Source: Pholis gunnellus | Lineage: Eukaryota > Chordata > Actinopteri > Perciformes > Pholidae | DNA: 64,000 nt | Reading direction: 5' to 3' | Assembly: GCA_910591455.2 (NCBI GenBank) | Contig: OU342806.1 | Coordinates: 28,149,517-28,213,516, forward strand | In this document: piece after piece, positions 33,790 to 46,314 of the stretch | Layout of the letters: every line of letters begins with the position of its first letter | How positions within the stretch are numbered: position 1 is the first letter of the stretch | Made by a program: the position numbers and the translations under genes | Notes under the pieces: generated by a model | Told to the model about the DNA's origin: nothing | The model's database searches: none | The model's input: only the letters and a program-made list of their open reading frames with translations

Positions 33790-34085
33790 CCTTGTGATTG
33801 ACAGGCCGCTACCACGGCGTTGTCCAGTCTAGGAGTTGTCCGTGTTTTTGTCTTTCACAGTGTGTTTTCAGCTCATGTTACAATTGTAACATTTTGGTCT
33901 GCAAGAAATGCTTTATTCAGCGTTTGATTGTACTTAGCCCCACCCTCTTTGGTCACTTCTGGTTGCAAGAAACCAAGATGGTGACGACCAAAATCCAAGA
34001 TGGTGATGACCAAAATGGCAAACTCGAGGTTTGAAAACAGCAGTCCACAAACCAAAGGGCGATGTCACTCTGACTACATGTTCTC
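33790..34085 (-). repeat. Dispersed repeat R2 fragment, reverse orientation
   Basis: GTGATTGACAGGCCGCTACC, CCACCCTCTTTGGTCACTTC, CCAAGATGG (twice, 20 bases apart), AAACTCGAGGTTTGAAAAC and GTCCACAAACCAA.GGGCGA match the minus-strand R2 copy at 24520-24690. Confidence 0.7.
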
Positions 34086-34359
34086 TGGTGTCAGCCCATA
34101 AAGATATGAGTACAGGTAGAGACACAAAATATAACCGATAGAAACAGCACAATAGTTTTTGGCTGAACTATATGGGAAAATAACCTCATTGCAATTTCTT
34201 GTTATTTTTAAGACCAATATTGCAAATGAGTGTTTGTTTTTATGTTCCTCATCTTCTGTATTATTCACTGTACACTATAGAATTCATCACTCTATAGTAG
34301 GACTAACACAACATTGGATACAGTCAACATAGAGACTGCTCTTTCATGTGGGCCAGGCC

Positions 34360-34440
34360 TACGTGTTATGATGAAATAATGATGAATTGATTTGGCGGTT
34401 TATATTGCGATTAATTGTTCAGCCCTAGTTTTACGATGCT
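34360..34440 (+). repeat. Fragment ending in GATTAATTGTTCAGCCCTAG
   Basis: The ending is a frequent dispersed-repeat terminus in fish genomes, recognised by eye only. It has the same style as the GGGCTGGGCTATA start at 36900. Confidence 0.4.
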
Positions 34441-35089
34441 TGGATCCCTTGGTTCCTGCAGTCGTCGTGGTAACATGACAAGCAAACAGGAAGTTGGATA
34501 AGCTGAACATCAACTCATAAATCCCCAACAGCCACTGCACCAATCAGCAGCGGATAGCTTTGCTTGTTCGCCAGCAGCACAGCCATCTTGACAGGTGAAG
34601 GTAAATACTCGCTATTTAAAATCACCTGCCCCCAGCTTTGATTACAGTGAACCTGCAGCATCGGCACGGAAGAGCCAAAGTCAACAACTGCTGCTCCCTC
34701 TCCTCTCAGACCGAGCAGCTACTCAGTGAGGTGGGGATGATGCGACTCCCCCAGGAGGAAGCGCACCCCAAGGGCCACTCTCCCGCACTTATCTCCCAGC
34801 ATCCCTGGAAACACAGTTGCAGTGAGGCACTGGGGAGGAGGGAACACCTCCAGCCTCAGAGTGAGAGGATGGGAAGGAGGGAGGCGATCACTCCCCTGGC
34901 GTGTGCAATGGACACATCCAGCAGAAGCTGTGTGCGCCGTCTTCCATTGTGCTTAATGACATCTAACTACTGCTTTGGCAGCTATAGCATGCCACTGCCT
35001 CATGCTGACCGGGACACATGTCACCTTCATTCCAGAGACATTAGACACACTTTGACATAATCTGTGTGGACAGCAGCAATGTGATATGT

Positions 35090-35090
<1 letters not shown>
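34441..35090. other. Stretch without recognised gene
   Basis: A 140-codon frame at 34638-35060 (+) has cysteines and histidines but no recognisable domain, no homopolymer bias and no splice context. Not called. The region is less AT-rich than average. Confidence 0.4.

Positions 35091-35122
<32 letters not shown>
35091..35122 (+). repeat. CA dinucleotide microsatellite, 16 units
   Basis: Uninterrupted CA repeats, a likely length-polymorphic marker. Confidence 0.97.
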
Positions 35123-35123
<1 letters not shown>

Positions 35124-35329
35124 TGTCACTATAAATGTGGTTTGCCACATACATGGATAGTAACTCTCTATTGTGAAGTGGAGCCTCTGATTTAACCTCT
35201 TCATTTTTCAAATTCCCCCTTCAATATCCCCTTAAAGTTTGTGAATTGAAACCACAACAAAAATGCTCCAAAACTATTTGGTTGTTTTGGTTTACAATGA
35301 ATAGAAAATTGAAACGAAACAGGTGGCAC

Positions 35330-35670
35330 ATTTCAGTGAAAAAGCTTTAAAAAGCATCTGTAATCTACCTGCTCTGCAGCAAACAGCAGACAAACACCGC
35401 CAAGAGCTAGCTGGTGGACATAGTGGAGCATTTAGCAGCTACAGAGACTTATTGTTTTCTCTCCAGAGACCAAAAACAGAACTAAAAGACAGAGGATATT
35501 GGACTTAGATTCAACCCGACTCCAAATGATAACTGCTTGATAACTGATGGACGTGGAAATAGCAACTGTGTGCTAACAAGTTTGCCACATCAACTTAAGT
35601 GATACGTCATTGTTGTATTCAAACTTCTTTCCCCTGCCCCCAAATATCCCCAAAAAGCAGGTACTGCAGG
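35330..35670 (+). repeat. Common teleost dispersed repeat (AGCTAGCTGGTGGACATAGT type)
   Basis: AGCTAGCTGG..GACATAGTGG, AGCATTTAGCAGCTA, AGACC.AAAACAGA.CTAAAA and ATATTGGACTTA are landmarks I recognise as recurring in many perciform genomes. Only one copy is in this window, so the call rests on familiarity. Confidence 0.45.
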
Positions 35671-36734
35671 TTTAATATTTCAACTTGGTGAAGCAACAAA
35701 GGTTTTAGTCCCTGAAGGCTCAGTTTGGCTCCAGTCTCAGTACCAGAGTGACTCCAGAGGAGCCCCATGCAAGCACCCTGTAAAGGAAGAAACCACTGTG
35801 GTAACAGAGGTAATAAAAAGCAAAGCCTCACAGCTGACTAGTCTGAGTTAGGAAGTAACATTCATCTATTATTACTCACGAGCATCTCACAGCATTTTTG
35901 AAGCTGTGGGGGAAAGGGCTAAAACATCTGAAAGAATTCAGAGCGATATGGTACAACAGCAGAGTGATGACACGCTGCCGCTGAGTGATTTCAAATTCCA
36001 GACGACCATTAGCAGAAATATTTGTTTTCGCAGGGAGTGCCTGGAAGGCAGCATTGCTTTCATATTTCTAACAAGTCATTGTGAACACTGGCAGGAGTGC
36101 TGAGTTAGGGTACAGCACCAGGCAGGCCTAATGCAGACAGCTAGACTGTACAGTAAGTTCCCATAAAACTGACACAAAAAACAAAGATTCTACATATCGA
36201 ATAGAGCGATATGAGAAGTTTATATCGTTTTTCTCAATGAAATCCCAAATAGTTTTGTCCATATAATGTCCAAAAATAGTGAACCAACAGCAATTCCTGA
36301 GGTGAAGTCTTCAAATGTCTTGATGTTTTGTCCAACAAATAATCCCACCGATAATCAGGTTACCTCACATGTAAAACACTAGAACAACTGAGTGTTTGGA
36401 ATTTTGCACATAAAATTATTTAAAATATTCAAAATTGTTGTTGATTATCTTTCCTTTAAGGCATAAAGTAGTAAACCAGTCCCATCCAACCAGGCGCTGG
36501 TGCTTTGAGCTTGGCCATACAAAACCAAATTGTCAGTAGCAGGTGGGAGGAGGGATCATGAACTTGTCACAATTATCTGATGACATATCGTTGTTTATGG
36601 GTACGTCATTTCTTTTATTAAGTGGGAAATACAAGAATATAATTACAAAACTGTCTGCCAGAATTTTCATGGAAAAGGTGATGTGCTAACAACAAGCCTC
36701 ATTAACACCACCTCCCAAATGTTGAGTTGTTACG
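35671..36734. other. Stretch without recognised gene
   Basis: Ordinary sequence, nothing recognised. Confidence 0.45.
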
Positions 36735-36835
36735 TAACTTTAATACTTATGTAACGCCACTCACAATCAAATCACCAATGATTTTAACCCAAATCACGAT
36801 CTTTCCTTTTTTTTTTGCCTAAACACTGCAAGTGC
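36735..36835 (+). repeat. Dispersed repeat R1 fragment
   Basis: TGTTACGTAACTTTAATAC, TGTAACGCCA, TTTTAACCCAAATCACGATC and TTTGCCTAAAC follow the R1 order seen at 33355-33450. Confidence 0.6.
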
Positions 36836-36894
36836 AGCTATTGCTCTTGTTGCAAGATATTTGTGCAATACCATAACAAACCACAGTATGAGGA

Positions 36895-37170
36895 AACATA
36901 GGGCTGGGCTATAAATGAGTAATATATGGATACCGTAACATGAGACTGGATATTGTCTCCGATTTTGGATATCGTAAAATGGCAAAAATGTTGTCTTTTC
37001 CCTGCATAACAGTATCATTTTCAGAACTTACCAGACCGTTCTGGCTATTCTATTATTTGCCATTTAGCACTCAAGTCCTTATATGTACATTACTTATAGT
37101 TATTTATCAAAAATCTCATTATGTGAATATTTTCTTGAAAGCACCAAAAGTTAACCTTATAAAATCGTTG
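36895..37170 (+). repeat. Dispersed repeat (GGGCTGGGCTATA ... GGATATCGTAA type)
   Basis: Starts AGGGCTGGGCTATA, followed by GGATACCGTAACATGAGAC and TTTTGGATATCGTAA, then TTTCAGAACTTACCAGA. I recognise the pattern as a widespread fish repeat. It explains the 161-codon open frame at 36940-37425 as read-through of a repeat. Confidence 0.5.
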
Positions 37171-38329
37171 CGGTATTTAGAGAGGACTTTTTTTTTCTCT
37201 ATCGCCCCGCCCTGCGGATACGTTGCCTTAAGAGCTCCTGCTTCCTTTTTAAATGACTACGCTTGTTTGATCGTTGCAATGATCTTCGGTTTAATAGTAT
37301 TTACTGTATTTACTGCAGCTTCTATAATGTTAAACTCTAACGTTACTACGAACCACAGAAAGGAACAAATGGGTGTTATTTGCAGCAGTTGCACTCCTGC
37401 AGCCGCAGTATGGACAACAACATAAACACTGAGCATGAGGGCAACCATGTGTGAGATAACGTGACTACATTATCTACATATACTACATGTTGTAAGTGCT
37501 TTACAAGTCTCCAGACTCCTGAGTGTCTGGACTGTAAAAAGGAAACCAATAAAGGCTGTGCATTCTTAGAGCACCGAGGGCCATTACATCGATCGCTGGA
37601 TGTGTTGACTGCAGTTAGGGTCAGGTCATCTCAACAAGCTGTCCGTCAGGTTTTCTGACAATTCCATTAATTACGAGGCTGCAATCGATCTGAGCAGTTA
37701 CGCCAGGCCATGTTAACACAACAAACCAGCAGGAAACATTAGCGACTAGCTCTGATGTAATTATAAATCACGAGCTGGATGGCTGACAGTAAAAGTTGTG
37801 TTTTTGTTCTACTTCCTGTTCTCAACCGCTAAAGTCTCCTTAACTTAAAATAGATGCACACACCTACCATTTTGAAGCTTCAAGTCTGTTTGAATATAAG
37901 AAAACCCTCCATAGTCTATTACTATGGAATCACAGCAGCATCAGAACCAACAAAGAACACACATGAACATGTATCAAGAGAAACTAACCTTTACTGAGAG
38001 TAACTTCTCCTCACTTCTGTTTTTAACTTCATAGGGGTCAAGGGTCTGCTCCTTCGATGGCATTATTCAATAAATGACAGACAAAACCATTTTCCATGGC
38101 CTTGGGGAATTCTTTAAAATTGTGTCGGTGGAAAGATTTCAAAGATGCCAGATATGTCAGGCTGAATAGGCAGAAATCATGGAGTCTTATATTTGAATGT
38201 TTCATTCAGTGTAAACATCGTATGGCTTCAATGAAGAGCTGAAGATGAAATGTAATAATGAAAAAGTGACAGTCACTGTTTTCATTCAGCATTTCCCTAC
38301 TGGCAAATATTAAGGGTTAAAGTTGCAGC
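37171..38329. other. Stretch without recognised gene
   Basis: Nothing recognised. Confidence 0.45.
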
Positions 38330-38705
38330 TGGTACCTTTTATCACTATAGCCACTAAAGCCCAACAGTAGTGTGTACTGTTTAGCTGTAAAATCAGAAAG
38401 TTCCCTCTCGCTGTCATTTTACAGCCAGACGGTTCGCTAAAATATGTTTCTTTAAAGATTTTAGCGGAGAAATACGGTAATGTAATCTCGATTCATATTT
38501 GATCAGCACTGCCTAGTTTGACAGTTTGATCAGAGTTCAAGTGCAGTGATTGACAGCTTGCGTACCCGGCTCTGATTGGTGGTTTTTCTTCAGGACAGGT
38601 GGAATCTTGCAGATGTCAGTAGGAGCTTAAAAAGGAAGCAGAGGAACCTGATTTGTTCACAGTGACAGTTTGAACAAATATGATATTCAATGAAAACCAA
38701 TTAAA
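38330..38705 (+). repeat. Common teleost dispersed repeat (TGATTGACAGCTTGCGT type)
   Basis: Landmarks AGCGGAGAAATA, TTGATCAGCACTGCCTAGTT, GTGATTGACAGCTTGCG, GCTCTGATTGGT and GGTGGAATCTTGCAGATG are familiar from many percomorph genomes. Single copy here. Confidence 0.45.
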
Positions 38706-39239
38706 GCTGTATGGAATTGTTCCTTTGGGTTTGCATAATACTGTTTTCCATCATATTAAGTCCTGAATCAATAATGAATAATAATAAATCAAAAAGAACA
38801 AGTTCTGTAGCTAAGCCCACATGCTGCTATGAAATGTGTAAATCACTCTGCCACACGGAGCTCATCTCCACAGACACTATCAAAGGAGATGGGTTGTGTA
38901 ACAGCTGCTCTCCAAAAGGAAGATGGAGTGCTACTACGAGCTACTTTGCTTGTGTTATTTTGAAAAGCTACAAGCCTCTAAAGATAGCAGCTGATATCAC
39001 AAGAAAGTTCCTGGAAATATTGCATAATTTCTATCAATGGGTGGTTTGGTCTTCCTACAGATTAAACAGGAAAAGGTCAGTGTATATTCTTTTTTTATGT
39101 TCATTTGGGTCGACTGATCTAGTACTGAAACGACTAGTCAATCAACAGAAAGTTAATGGACAATAATGTTCATAAGGATTTCATCGTTTAAGTTTATTAT
39201 TTATTCATCAAGCAAAACTGACAAACATTTGTTTTATTC
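38706..39239. other. Stretch with a 151-codon open frame not called as a gene
   Basis: The frame 38711-39166 (+) begins hydrophobic (ELFLWVCIILFSIILS) and has scattered cysteines, but there is no recognisable domain, it starts in a repeat tail, and AT-rich sequence easily gives such frames. Confidence 0.35.
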
Positions 39240-39400
39240 ATCTTCAAATTCTAATGGCTATATATTCAAACTGTATGCTAACCTCAGCATGCTAATATGC
39301 TAACACGCTGATGCTGAGCAGACGCGATGTTTACTCTGTTCACCATCTTAGTTTAGCATGTTAGCATGCTAATATTTGCTAATTAACGATGGCGGATCCA
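39240..39400 (+). repeat. GCTAAC/ATGCTAA-rich dispersed repeat
   Basis: Dense in GCATGCTAATATGCTAAC, GTTCACCATCTTAGTTTAGC and ATGTTAGCATGCTAA words, a pattern recurrent in teleosts. Internally imperfectly palindromic. Confidence 0.55.
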
Positions 39401-41239
39401 TCCAAACAGTTGGCAAGACATTTAACACAAAACAACAAATATATAGATTGGGGGAAACGTCAGGGTACCACCAGAGTCATCAGGATTTACAAATCCTAAA
39501 TGGAGCTGTTGAGATATTTTGATACATTTAGCTCTCTAAAATATGATTAAATAAAGACAAAATACAGGACTGAAGGGTCACAACTTGTAGATAGTATCTA
39601 TATAGTTTTTTCAGAAGTCACAATCCCAAAAGGAAGAACACAAATAAATGATCAATTAATAAAAACTAAAAGAAATATCAAATGATGAATAAATAAGGCA
39701 AACAATCATATGAAACAGTCCTCTGCTAATCTTAGCAAATTTGAGCTCACTGTTATCCATCCAACACTCCATCTGTAACTACACTGTTTCAGACTTTGAC
39801 CTAAGAAGAAAGTAGTTCACTGCCATAATTAATTCAGGGCTGTATTTCTGTGAACCCACGGTGTGGTGCAGTCAAAGTTAGCCCTGCCCGGTGTGCCAGG
39901 GGCTACCAAATGCAATTTTGGTAATTTAGTGACCAGGCTCACCAACGCTTGGATACAGGTTGGGACCAGAAAGAATTTATCATCATACATTAAATGTGAG
40001 CGGGATAGAGGCTTTGACAGTCCTGGCCAATCACATTCATGATGTCTCAAGTTTAATTCACTCTTCTGAACACGTTGAAATCCGACGGTCACCATGCCTA
40101 CTTTGTGTAAAAATGTGCTATTTCATTGGTCATCTAAATAATCCATACAATAACCGTCTGCTGTTAACTAGCAACCTAGTGCCATCCGAACAATGCGCCT
40201 CATGCCGGACACGATATAAGAACAAATGCCCTCTTATCTTTGTTCCTATCCACGGACTCACCAGTGTTTTCTTATTCTTGCTCTTTGGTTAGAAAATGCG
40301 CAGAGATGTACACAAAGATACCAAACCGGCAAAGTCAGGAAAATCCAGTGTGCCCCAGGAAAACACCAGTACTCCCATGCGGAGCCGCGTTCCGCGCTAT
40401 GCGCTGACACCAATGCAATGTGTGAATAATTTCTTGGCGGGGTGACCACCCACACCACCTGCTTCTCCTAAACTAACCGGGGAACCGTCACCTCATTCAC
40501 GTGATGAGGCGAACACTATTACGTATTATTAAATAATATTAGGCTTCAGGCCACACACAAGTGACTGAAATTCTTTTTAGCATAGCAGAACAAAAGAAAG
40601 TCTTTAGGACAGGTGTGATGAACGAGACTCTAGCAGGAGATTTTACTTGATGAGACATTGTCTAAAGTCAGTCGGACTCTGAATAAGAATTAATTAACAA
40701 AAGCGTCTGGATTTTTTTTTCCATTGACAGCAGCGGCACTTAGCTGCAGATGCAGAACGCTTCAAATCAAGTGCCGTTGGACTGCCATTGTACTCTTTCC
40801 GTAATGATGCTAAAAACCATCAGTGGCAAATCCCAGAAATGGGTTTCATTTGAGTTAATGTACATTCAATTCAATCAGCTCTGAAGAGGGAAATGATGTG
40901 TTCAGTCTCAGAGAAATAAAGGAGAGAAGAGCAGGAAGTAAATTGTGTTTAACTGCTGAATTCACAATGAATCTCACTTTCACATATTAGAGAAACCGAA
41001 TAAAACGTTCACTGGTTGCCTGACTCCAGACCTCTCAATGGATGCTTCCTTCAACTCTCCTGGCAGTCAAAGCCAAATAAACATAAAAAGTCATAAAAAT
41101 AACTTTAAAACTGTGCTTTTTTGTTTTCAGGGATTTAAAAAAGTTATATTGTTGGTGGTGAATCTATCAGCGGTGTAGCCAGTACTATTTTTACATATTA
41201 TATTACTATTATATGGTAGTTAAGGTATGTAAGCATAGA
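39401..41239. other. Stretch without recognised gene
   Basis: Ordinary sequence, with a somewhat CpG-richer patch at 40330-40500. Short frames at 39960-40458 are not supported as exons. Confidence 0.4.
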
Positions 41240-41785
41240 CTGTGTAGATGAAGGGGATGTAGTCACCCATTAGTTTTGTTGACTGTCGTTTTGAAGTCTT
41301 GAGTTCGGCGTTTTGGCCAGCGCCATCTTGTATTTTTAAAACCAGAAGTGGAGCTAAGTACAACCGAATGCTCAATGAGACATTTTTAGGCAACAAAAAA
41401 GGTTATGATTAACTTTCATGAAGTGAAAACACACTGTGAAAGGGTTAAAGTTGTAAGACGAAAACACGGACAACTTCCAGAACGGACAACGCCGTGTTAA
41501 CCACCTGTCAATCACAGTAAGCCTGCCCTAAAGCATACCCTGCTTTATGGTCTGTTTGACTCTAAATGGACCATCATTTACTAAATGAACATCATGCTGT
41601 ATTGAAGAAGACTTGAAACTAGAGATTGAGACCATAAACTCATGTTTACAATGTTTACTGAGGTAATAAATCAAGAGAGAAGTAGAGTCATTTTCTCATA
41701 GACTTCTATACAACCAGAGGAGTCGCCCCCTGGTGGACACTAGCGGGAATGCAAGTTTAAAGTACTTCACTGGCTTCACTTTTCA
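41240..41785 (+). repeat. Dispersed repeat R2, full-length-like copy
   Basis: Contains the R2 5' part (GGCCAGCGCCATCTTG) and, from 41500, CCTGTCAATCACAGTAAGCC, CCCTAAAGCAT, GTTTGACTCTAAATGGACC, AACATCATGCTGTATTGAAG, GACTTGAAACTAGAGATTG and GAGTCGCCCCCTGGTGGACA. Nearly identical in the 3' half to 54225-54440. Confidence 0.85.
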
Positions 41786-43469
41786 GACCATGCGATTGCT
41801 GCCTGTATATCAGGCATGAAGTTTAATTCGATAAACTTTTTAAAGTTAGTTCTGAGCATAAATAAACCTGAGTGGAGATGGCCCCCATTGAATGCCACTA
41901 AAAACACTGCAGAGTACACATGGAGCAGAAGAGCTCAGCCAACACAGGAACTATGCAGCTCAGTGTCTGCTATATTGATGCTACTGTTTTGCAGTTAATC
42001 CATTTTTAATTATGCTGTATAGAACAGCAGATATATTAATGCATAATATTGTCATGACCTAGTTAAAACTTAACCCAGATATCTGAGGCCAGCTTTACTG
42101 TAATTGGAAGTGTTCCAGTGAAGTAACTGATTTCATAAAACTACAGATTGAAAGTTGCTCCTTTAAAACACACCAGCGTCAAAAGTGTTGGGGACTTGAC
42201 ATTAGAATCTCATAATCTGATTGACCTGAGTCCTTGATACCATAGCCAGATCCATTGAGTGTTCACAATCGACAGAACAGAAGCAAAGGACGGATACACA
42301 GAAAGAGAGACTGAAGAGAGAGCAGTAGCTGAATAGTTTTATTGTGCACTGGTAACGAGCTCCATTCTACCTACTATAAAAGAGGATTTAATGGTCGTGT
42401 TGACGTCTACATCCCCCAGTTTTAGAGTTCTGTTAAAAGTGTTCCTTTATTTTCTTCTTAGTTGGGCCTTTCTCTACTTTGAGGCCGAAGTCCACAGAGA
42501 TAAGGGCAGCAGTCATGCGGACAGAACAGAGGGAGGAGGTGCTTTTGTAGGTGTGAGGGGTGGGGGTTCGTACTGTGCTGCCAACACCACTAGCTGGACT
42601 AAACAAAGCTGAATGCTGGGATTGCACTGAGCTGGCTGGTGTCCTCTAAGCCAGTTACACACAGGCAATTGAGCAGCTGATCATTAACTGTCTACAAGAA
42701 AGAGCACAAAGCATGACATTTGCCATATCAATGAGGTCCACTATGCAGCATGCAACACAACCTGCTACATGCTGATTTTATAATCAAATTATTCAATTCT
42801 ACCATCTACTATCTCTTTGATAACGGCACTGTGTGAAAAAAAAATCCACGTCATTCAAAAGAATGAGCAGAAATAAGGAAAAGGTAGAAAAACGCCTCGT
42901 TTTTCGCTGCAAGCAATGCGACGTCGTCTTGATTGGCTAGTCACATATGTCTAAACACACATTCCTGGCTAATTACCACGCAACATGATACACTGTATTT
43001 CTACCTGGGGATCATCACTACCAATGTACCAAACAAATCTATTACTAAACTAGAGTTCCTGGGTTATACAATAGTTCTCCTGCCCATATATCAAATCATA
43101 TTCCAGCATCCACATCTGATACAGAATGTTTTATTGTGACAAGAGCTTTACGATATATATATATATTTTATTTTTTTAAATAAGAGACAAAACAAGACCG
43201 GAAAAGAAAATGATTTAGCAAAAACAGTCAATAAAATATAAAGAATGTCATCTTCTGTTTGTATCACTTATTCTCTTTGGACTTACTGGACTGATCATTT
43301 TGCACTATTTCTCTCCCAATTCTTTCTCACTCACTGTACCAATGGTTTCTGTCTAAGTCAATTGTGTCAAGTAGTGTGTAGCCAATGTGTCGCACTAGCA
43401 TACATCCAATAGGAGATGAAATAAAGTCAGACTATGTCATCAGGTCTATGCGACAATAAACAGTACAGG
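41786..43469. other. Stretch without recognised gene
   Basis: Includes a short AT microsatellite at 43153-43165. No gene or element recognised. Confidence 0.45.
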
Positions 43470-44518
43470 TGTATGGCAAAGTGTACATAGAGTACGGTAA
43501 GTAGTGTATGCAGTAGTGTATGGCGTATTGTATGGATTAGTGTACGACATGGTGTACACCATAGTCTATGGCATAATGTTGGCGTAGTATATGGTGTAGT
43601 CTTGGCTTTGTGTACAGTGTAGTGTTGGCGTAGTGTGAGATGTAGTGTTGGCGTTGTGTATGGTGAAGTGTTGGCATAGTGTACGGTGAAGTGTTGGCGT
43701 AGTGTATGGTGTAGTGTATACATACTGTATGGCGTAGTGTATGGTTTAGTGTACGACAAAGTGTACACCATAGAGTATGGTGTAATGTTGGCGTAGTATA
43801 TAGTGTAGTGTTGGCTTAGTGTACAGTGTAGTGTTGGCGTAGTGTTGGCTTAGTGTACGGTGTAGTGTTGGCGTAGTGTGAGGTGTAGTGTTGGCTTAGT
43901 GTACGGTGTAGTGTTGGCGTAGTGTGAGGTGTAGTGTTGGCTTAGTGTACGGTGTAGTGTTGGCGTAGTGTTGGCGTTGTGTATGGTGTAGTGTTGGCTT
44001 AGTGTACGGTGTAGTGTTGGCTTAGTGTACGGTGTAGTGTTGGCGTAGTGTGAGGTGTAGTGTTGGCATTGTGTATGGTGTAGTGTACACATACTGTATG
44101 GCGTAGTATATGGTTTAGTATACGGCAAAGTGTACACCATAGTGTATGGTGTAGTGTATGGTTTAGAGTACAGCATGGTGTACGCCATAGTGTATGGTGT
44201 AATGTTGGCGTAGTATATGATAGAGTGTTGGCGTAGTGTGAGGTGAAGTGTTGGCATAGTCTAAGGTGTAGTGTTGGCGTTGTGTATGGTGTAGTGTTGG
44301 CGTGGTGTGCGGTGAAGTGTTGGCATTGTGTACGGTGTAGTGTTGGCGTTTTGTACGGTGTAGTGTACACATACTGTATGGCGTAGTGTATGGTTTAGTG
44401 TACACCATAGTATATGGTGTAATGTTGGCGTAGTATACGGTGTAGTGTTGACGTTGTGTACGGTGTAGTGTTGGCGTAGTGTGAGGTGTAGTGTTGAAGT
44501 AGTGTATGGTGAAGTGTA
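43470..44518 (+). repeat. Minisatellite of about 1 kb with higher-order structure
   Basis: The plus strand is built almost entirely from short phrases: GTAGTGTTGGC, GTAGTGTATGGT, GTAGTGTACGGT and GTGTGAGGT, in units of about 11 to 23 bases. A longer phrase beginning ACATACTGTATGGCGTAGT (or a close variant) followed by TTTAGTGTAC recurs near 43505, 43710, 44082 and 44362, so units of roughly 205-370 bases have been amplified as blocks. It is strongly strand-asymmetric (G and T on plus). Four open frames of 114-135 codons on minus are a consequence of the repeat. Confidence 0.95.
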
Positions 44519-45771
44519 AGCCAGAGAGAGAAAGAGAGCAAAGCATCAGTGTGGTTGTTGGAACATTGAGCAGTGATTCACTTTAAATAAGAGTTTAAGA
44601 GTGCAGTCACTGTGAGTTGTTAAACAAGACGTGATGCAAGAGGGGAGTCGAGCCTACAGTCGATACCAAACCTATCTCCTGTCATGGCTCTCCCTCCTCC
44701 TCAACGCTCCTCTGCAGACACTGATTAGTCCCCCTCATCACTCTGCGGAGACTGAGAGATACTATTCAGGCTATTTGTCGACGGGGTTATTCACTTACTG
44801 ATGGCCCAGACAGCTGGCAGGAAGAAATACTGGCTGTCAGCTGGCAGCCGCAGTACATAGATGAGAAGCAACCTTCAGAGAGCTTTGATGAATTAATGCA
44901 GTGAGATGAAACACTGCGTTCATTAAGCACCAATCATTTCAATCTTTTCATTAATCCACATGTCTGATATCCAACACACCAATCAATTATAGTGAAAAGC
45001 AGCCTTCTCCTTATTCACTGTAGTTTTACACAAACACAAACTTTTAGTGTGTATGTATGTGAGAATCAAATTTTCTTTTTTTTTACACTAATGAAACAGC
45101 CTCTGCACTAAGGGTGTATTTGCCAAATCGCTGTCTTTGTGGTCATATTTTGACTGGACATCATGGCATCCTGTTACACAGAAACATTAATAAAGTATTA
45201 TAATTTACAAGACAGATTAAATAAAGTCTGTCCTGCCCTGTCCCCCCCATGCACATGGGTCCAATGGACCAGTAGAAATATTAGTTGCATTTTAGTCATT
45301 TGATAGTGGTTCAATTTAGAATACCGGTAGTTCAATCTAGTTTTTGCTGATAACAATTATTTTCAACCTGCATTCATCTTTAATTTCTACCTATGCACAA
45401 ATAACTGATAGCATCAATAACATAATGTTATGTTAGAATTAGCTTACCTCTTATACATGTCTGCCTCCATAGTTTAAGGTTTATTAAGTTGCATTCAAAT
45501 TAGAAAACAAATTAATTCGTTGACAATTAAGATGGTTAAAATTGTAGGATTTGGCTGCATCTAGCGGTGAAGTTGCAGATTGTAACCACATGAAACTTCT
45601 GCCTCTTTGTGAGTGCAAAGCACTTAGCAGAACTACGTTGGCCGGCACAAAAACGTGAAAACGCAAATTGCCCCATCTACAGCCAGTGTTCGCTTTGTCC
45701 ATTCTGGGCTACCGTAGAAACATGGCCAACAACTCCGTGAGGACCCACTCACTATGTAGCTATAAACGGCC
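44519..45771. other. Stretch without recognised gene
   Basis: Nothing recognised. Confidence 0.45.
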
Positions 45772-46314
45772 CATTCTTTCAGTGGTGGGCCATCAGGGCC
45801 AGCAAAGCCTTCTCTGCTGGCCTAAACAGAATTACAAAGTTATAGCTATTTTATAATTGAATAATCTTTCTCCTGTCTTCCTCTGTTGCTCTGCTTCCAG
45901 CGCTGCTTCCAGTGCAGCTTGTTTTAAGTAGAGCTTTTATCTAATCAGATTTCACCTCTGTGTCTCTAGGTAAGAAGAGAGGCCTGAGACCCGCTAGGAA
46001 GCCTTTGCAGTTTAAGTGAATGGGGACGATATTGTTGATTGTCATAGTCTTCAACCAATCCGATTTTTGGTTTGACATGTTGGGCGTATTCTTTGACATG
46101 TCAGAGCATTCTGGGTGGCCTACAAGTACGTCAGCATTAACGTGCGGTGTGATATTGGTCAGTGGGCTAGCGTCACAGTTTGTCAAACTGATGCTAGCTA
46201 GCAGAAGTTAGTATTAGTAGGAAGAGTTCAAGTTGAAAAATATGTAAGAAGTTATAACATTAACATAACATTTTTAGCGTTTTGCTTGGTGTAGCTTTGT
46301 TTTTTTAACACTCA

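Noticed and set aside
34638..35060. 140-codon plus-strand frame with cysteines and histidines
   Set aside because: The cysteines and histidines do not form a regular zinc-finger spacing, and no exon signals or homology are recognisable.
36940..37425. 161-codon plus-strand frame with hydrophobic segments resembling a membrane protein
   Set aside because: Its first half is a dispersed fish repeat (GGATATCGTAA type). Hydrophobicity follows from T-rich codons. No conserved motif.
38711..39166. 151-codon plus-strand frame with a hydrophobic start and several cysteines
   Set aside because: Starts in the tail of a dispersed repeat, no signal-peptide cleavage context, no domain, no splice signals.
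43470..44518. CRISPR-like array
   Set aside because: Repeats are contiguous and variable, without constant repeats separated by unique spacers; the sequence context is a vertebrate genome.
43427..44546. Four overlapping minus-strand open frames of 114-135 codons rich in TLRQHYT-like repeats
   Set aside because: They lie wholly in the GT-rich minisatellite, and the absence of stops follows from the repeat unit. Frames differ between blocks and there is no domain.
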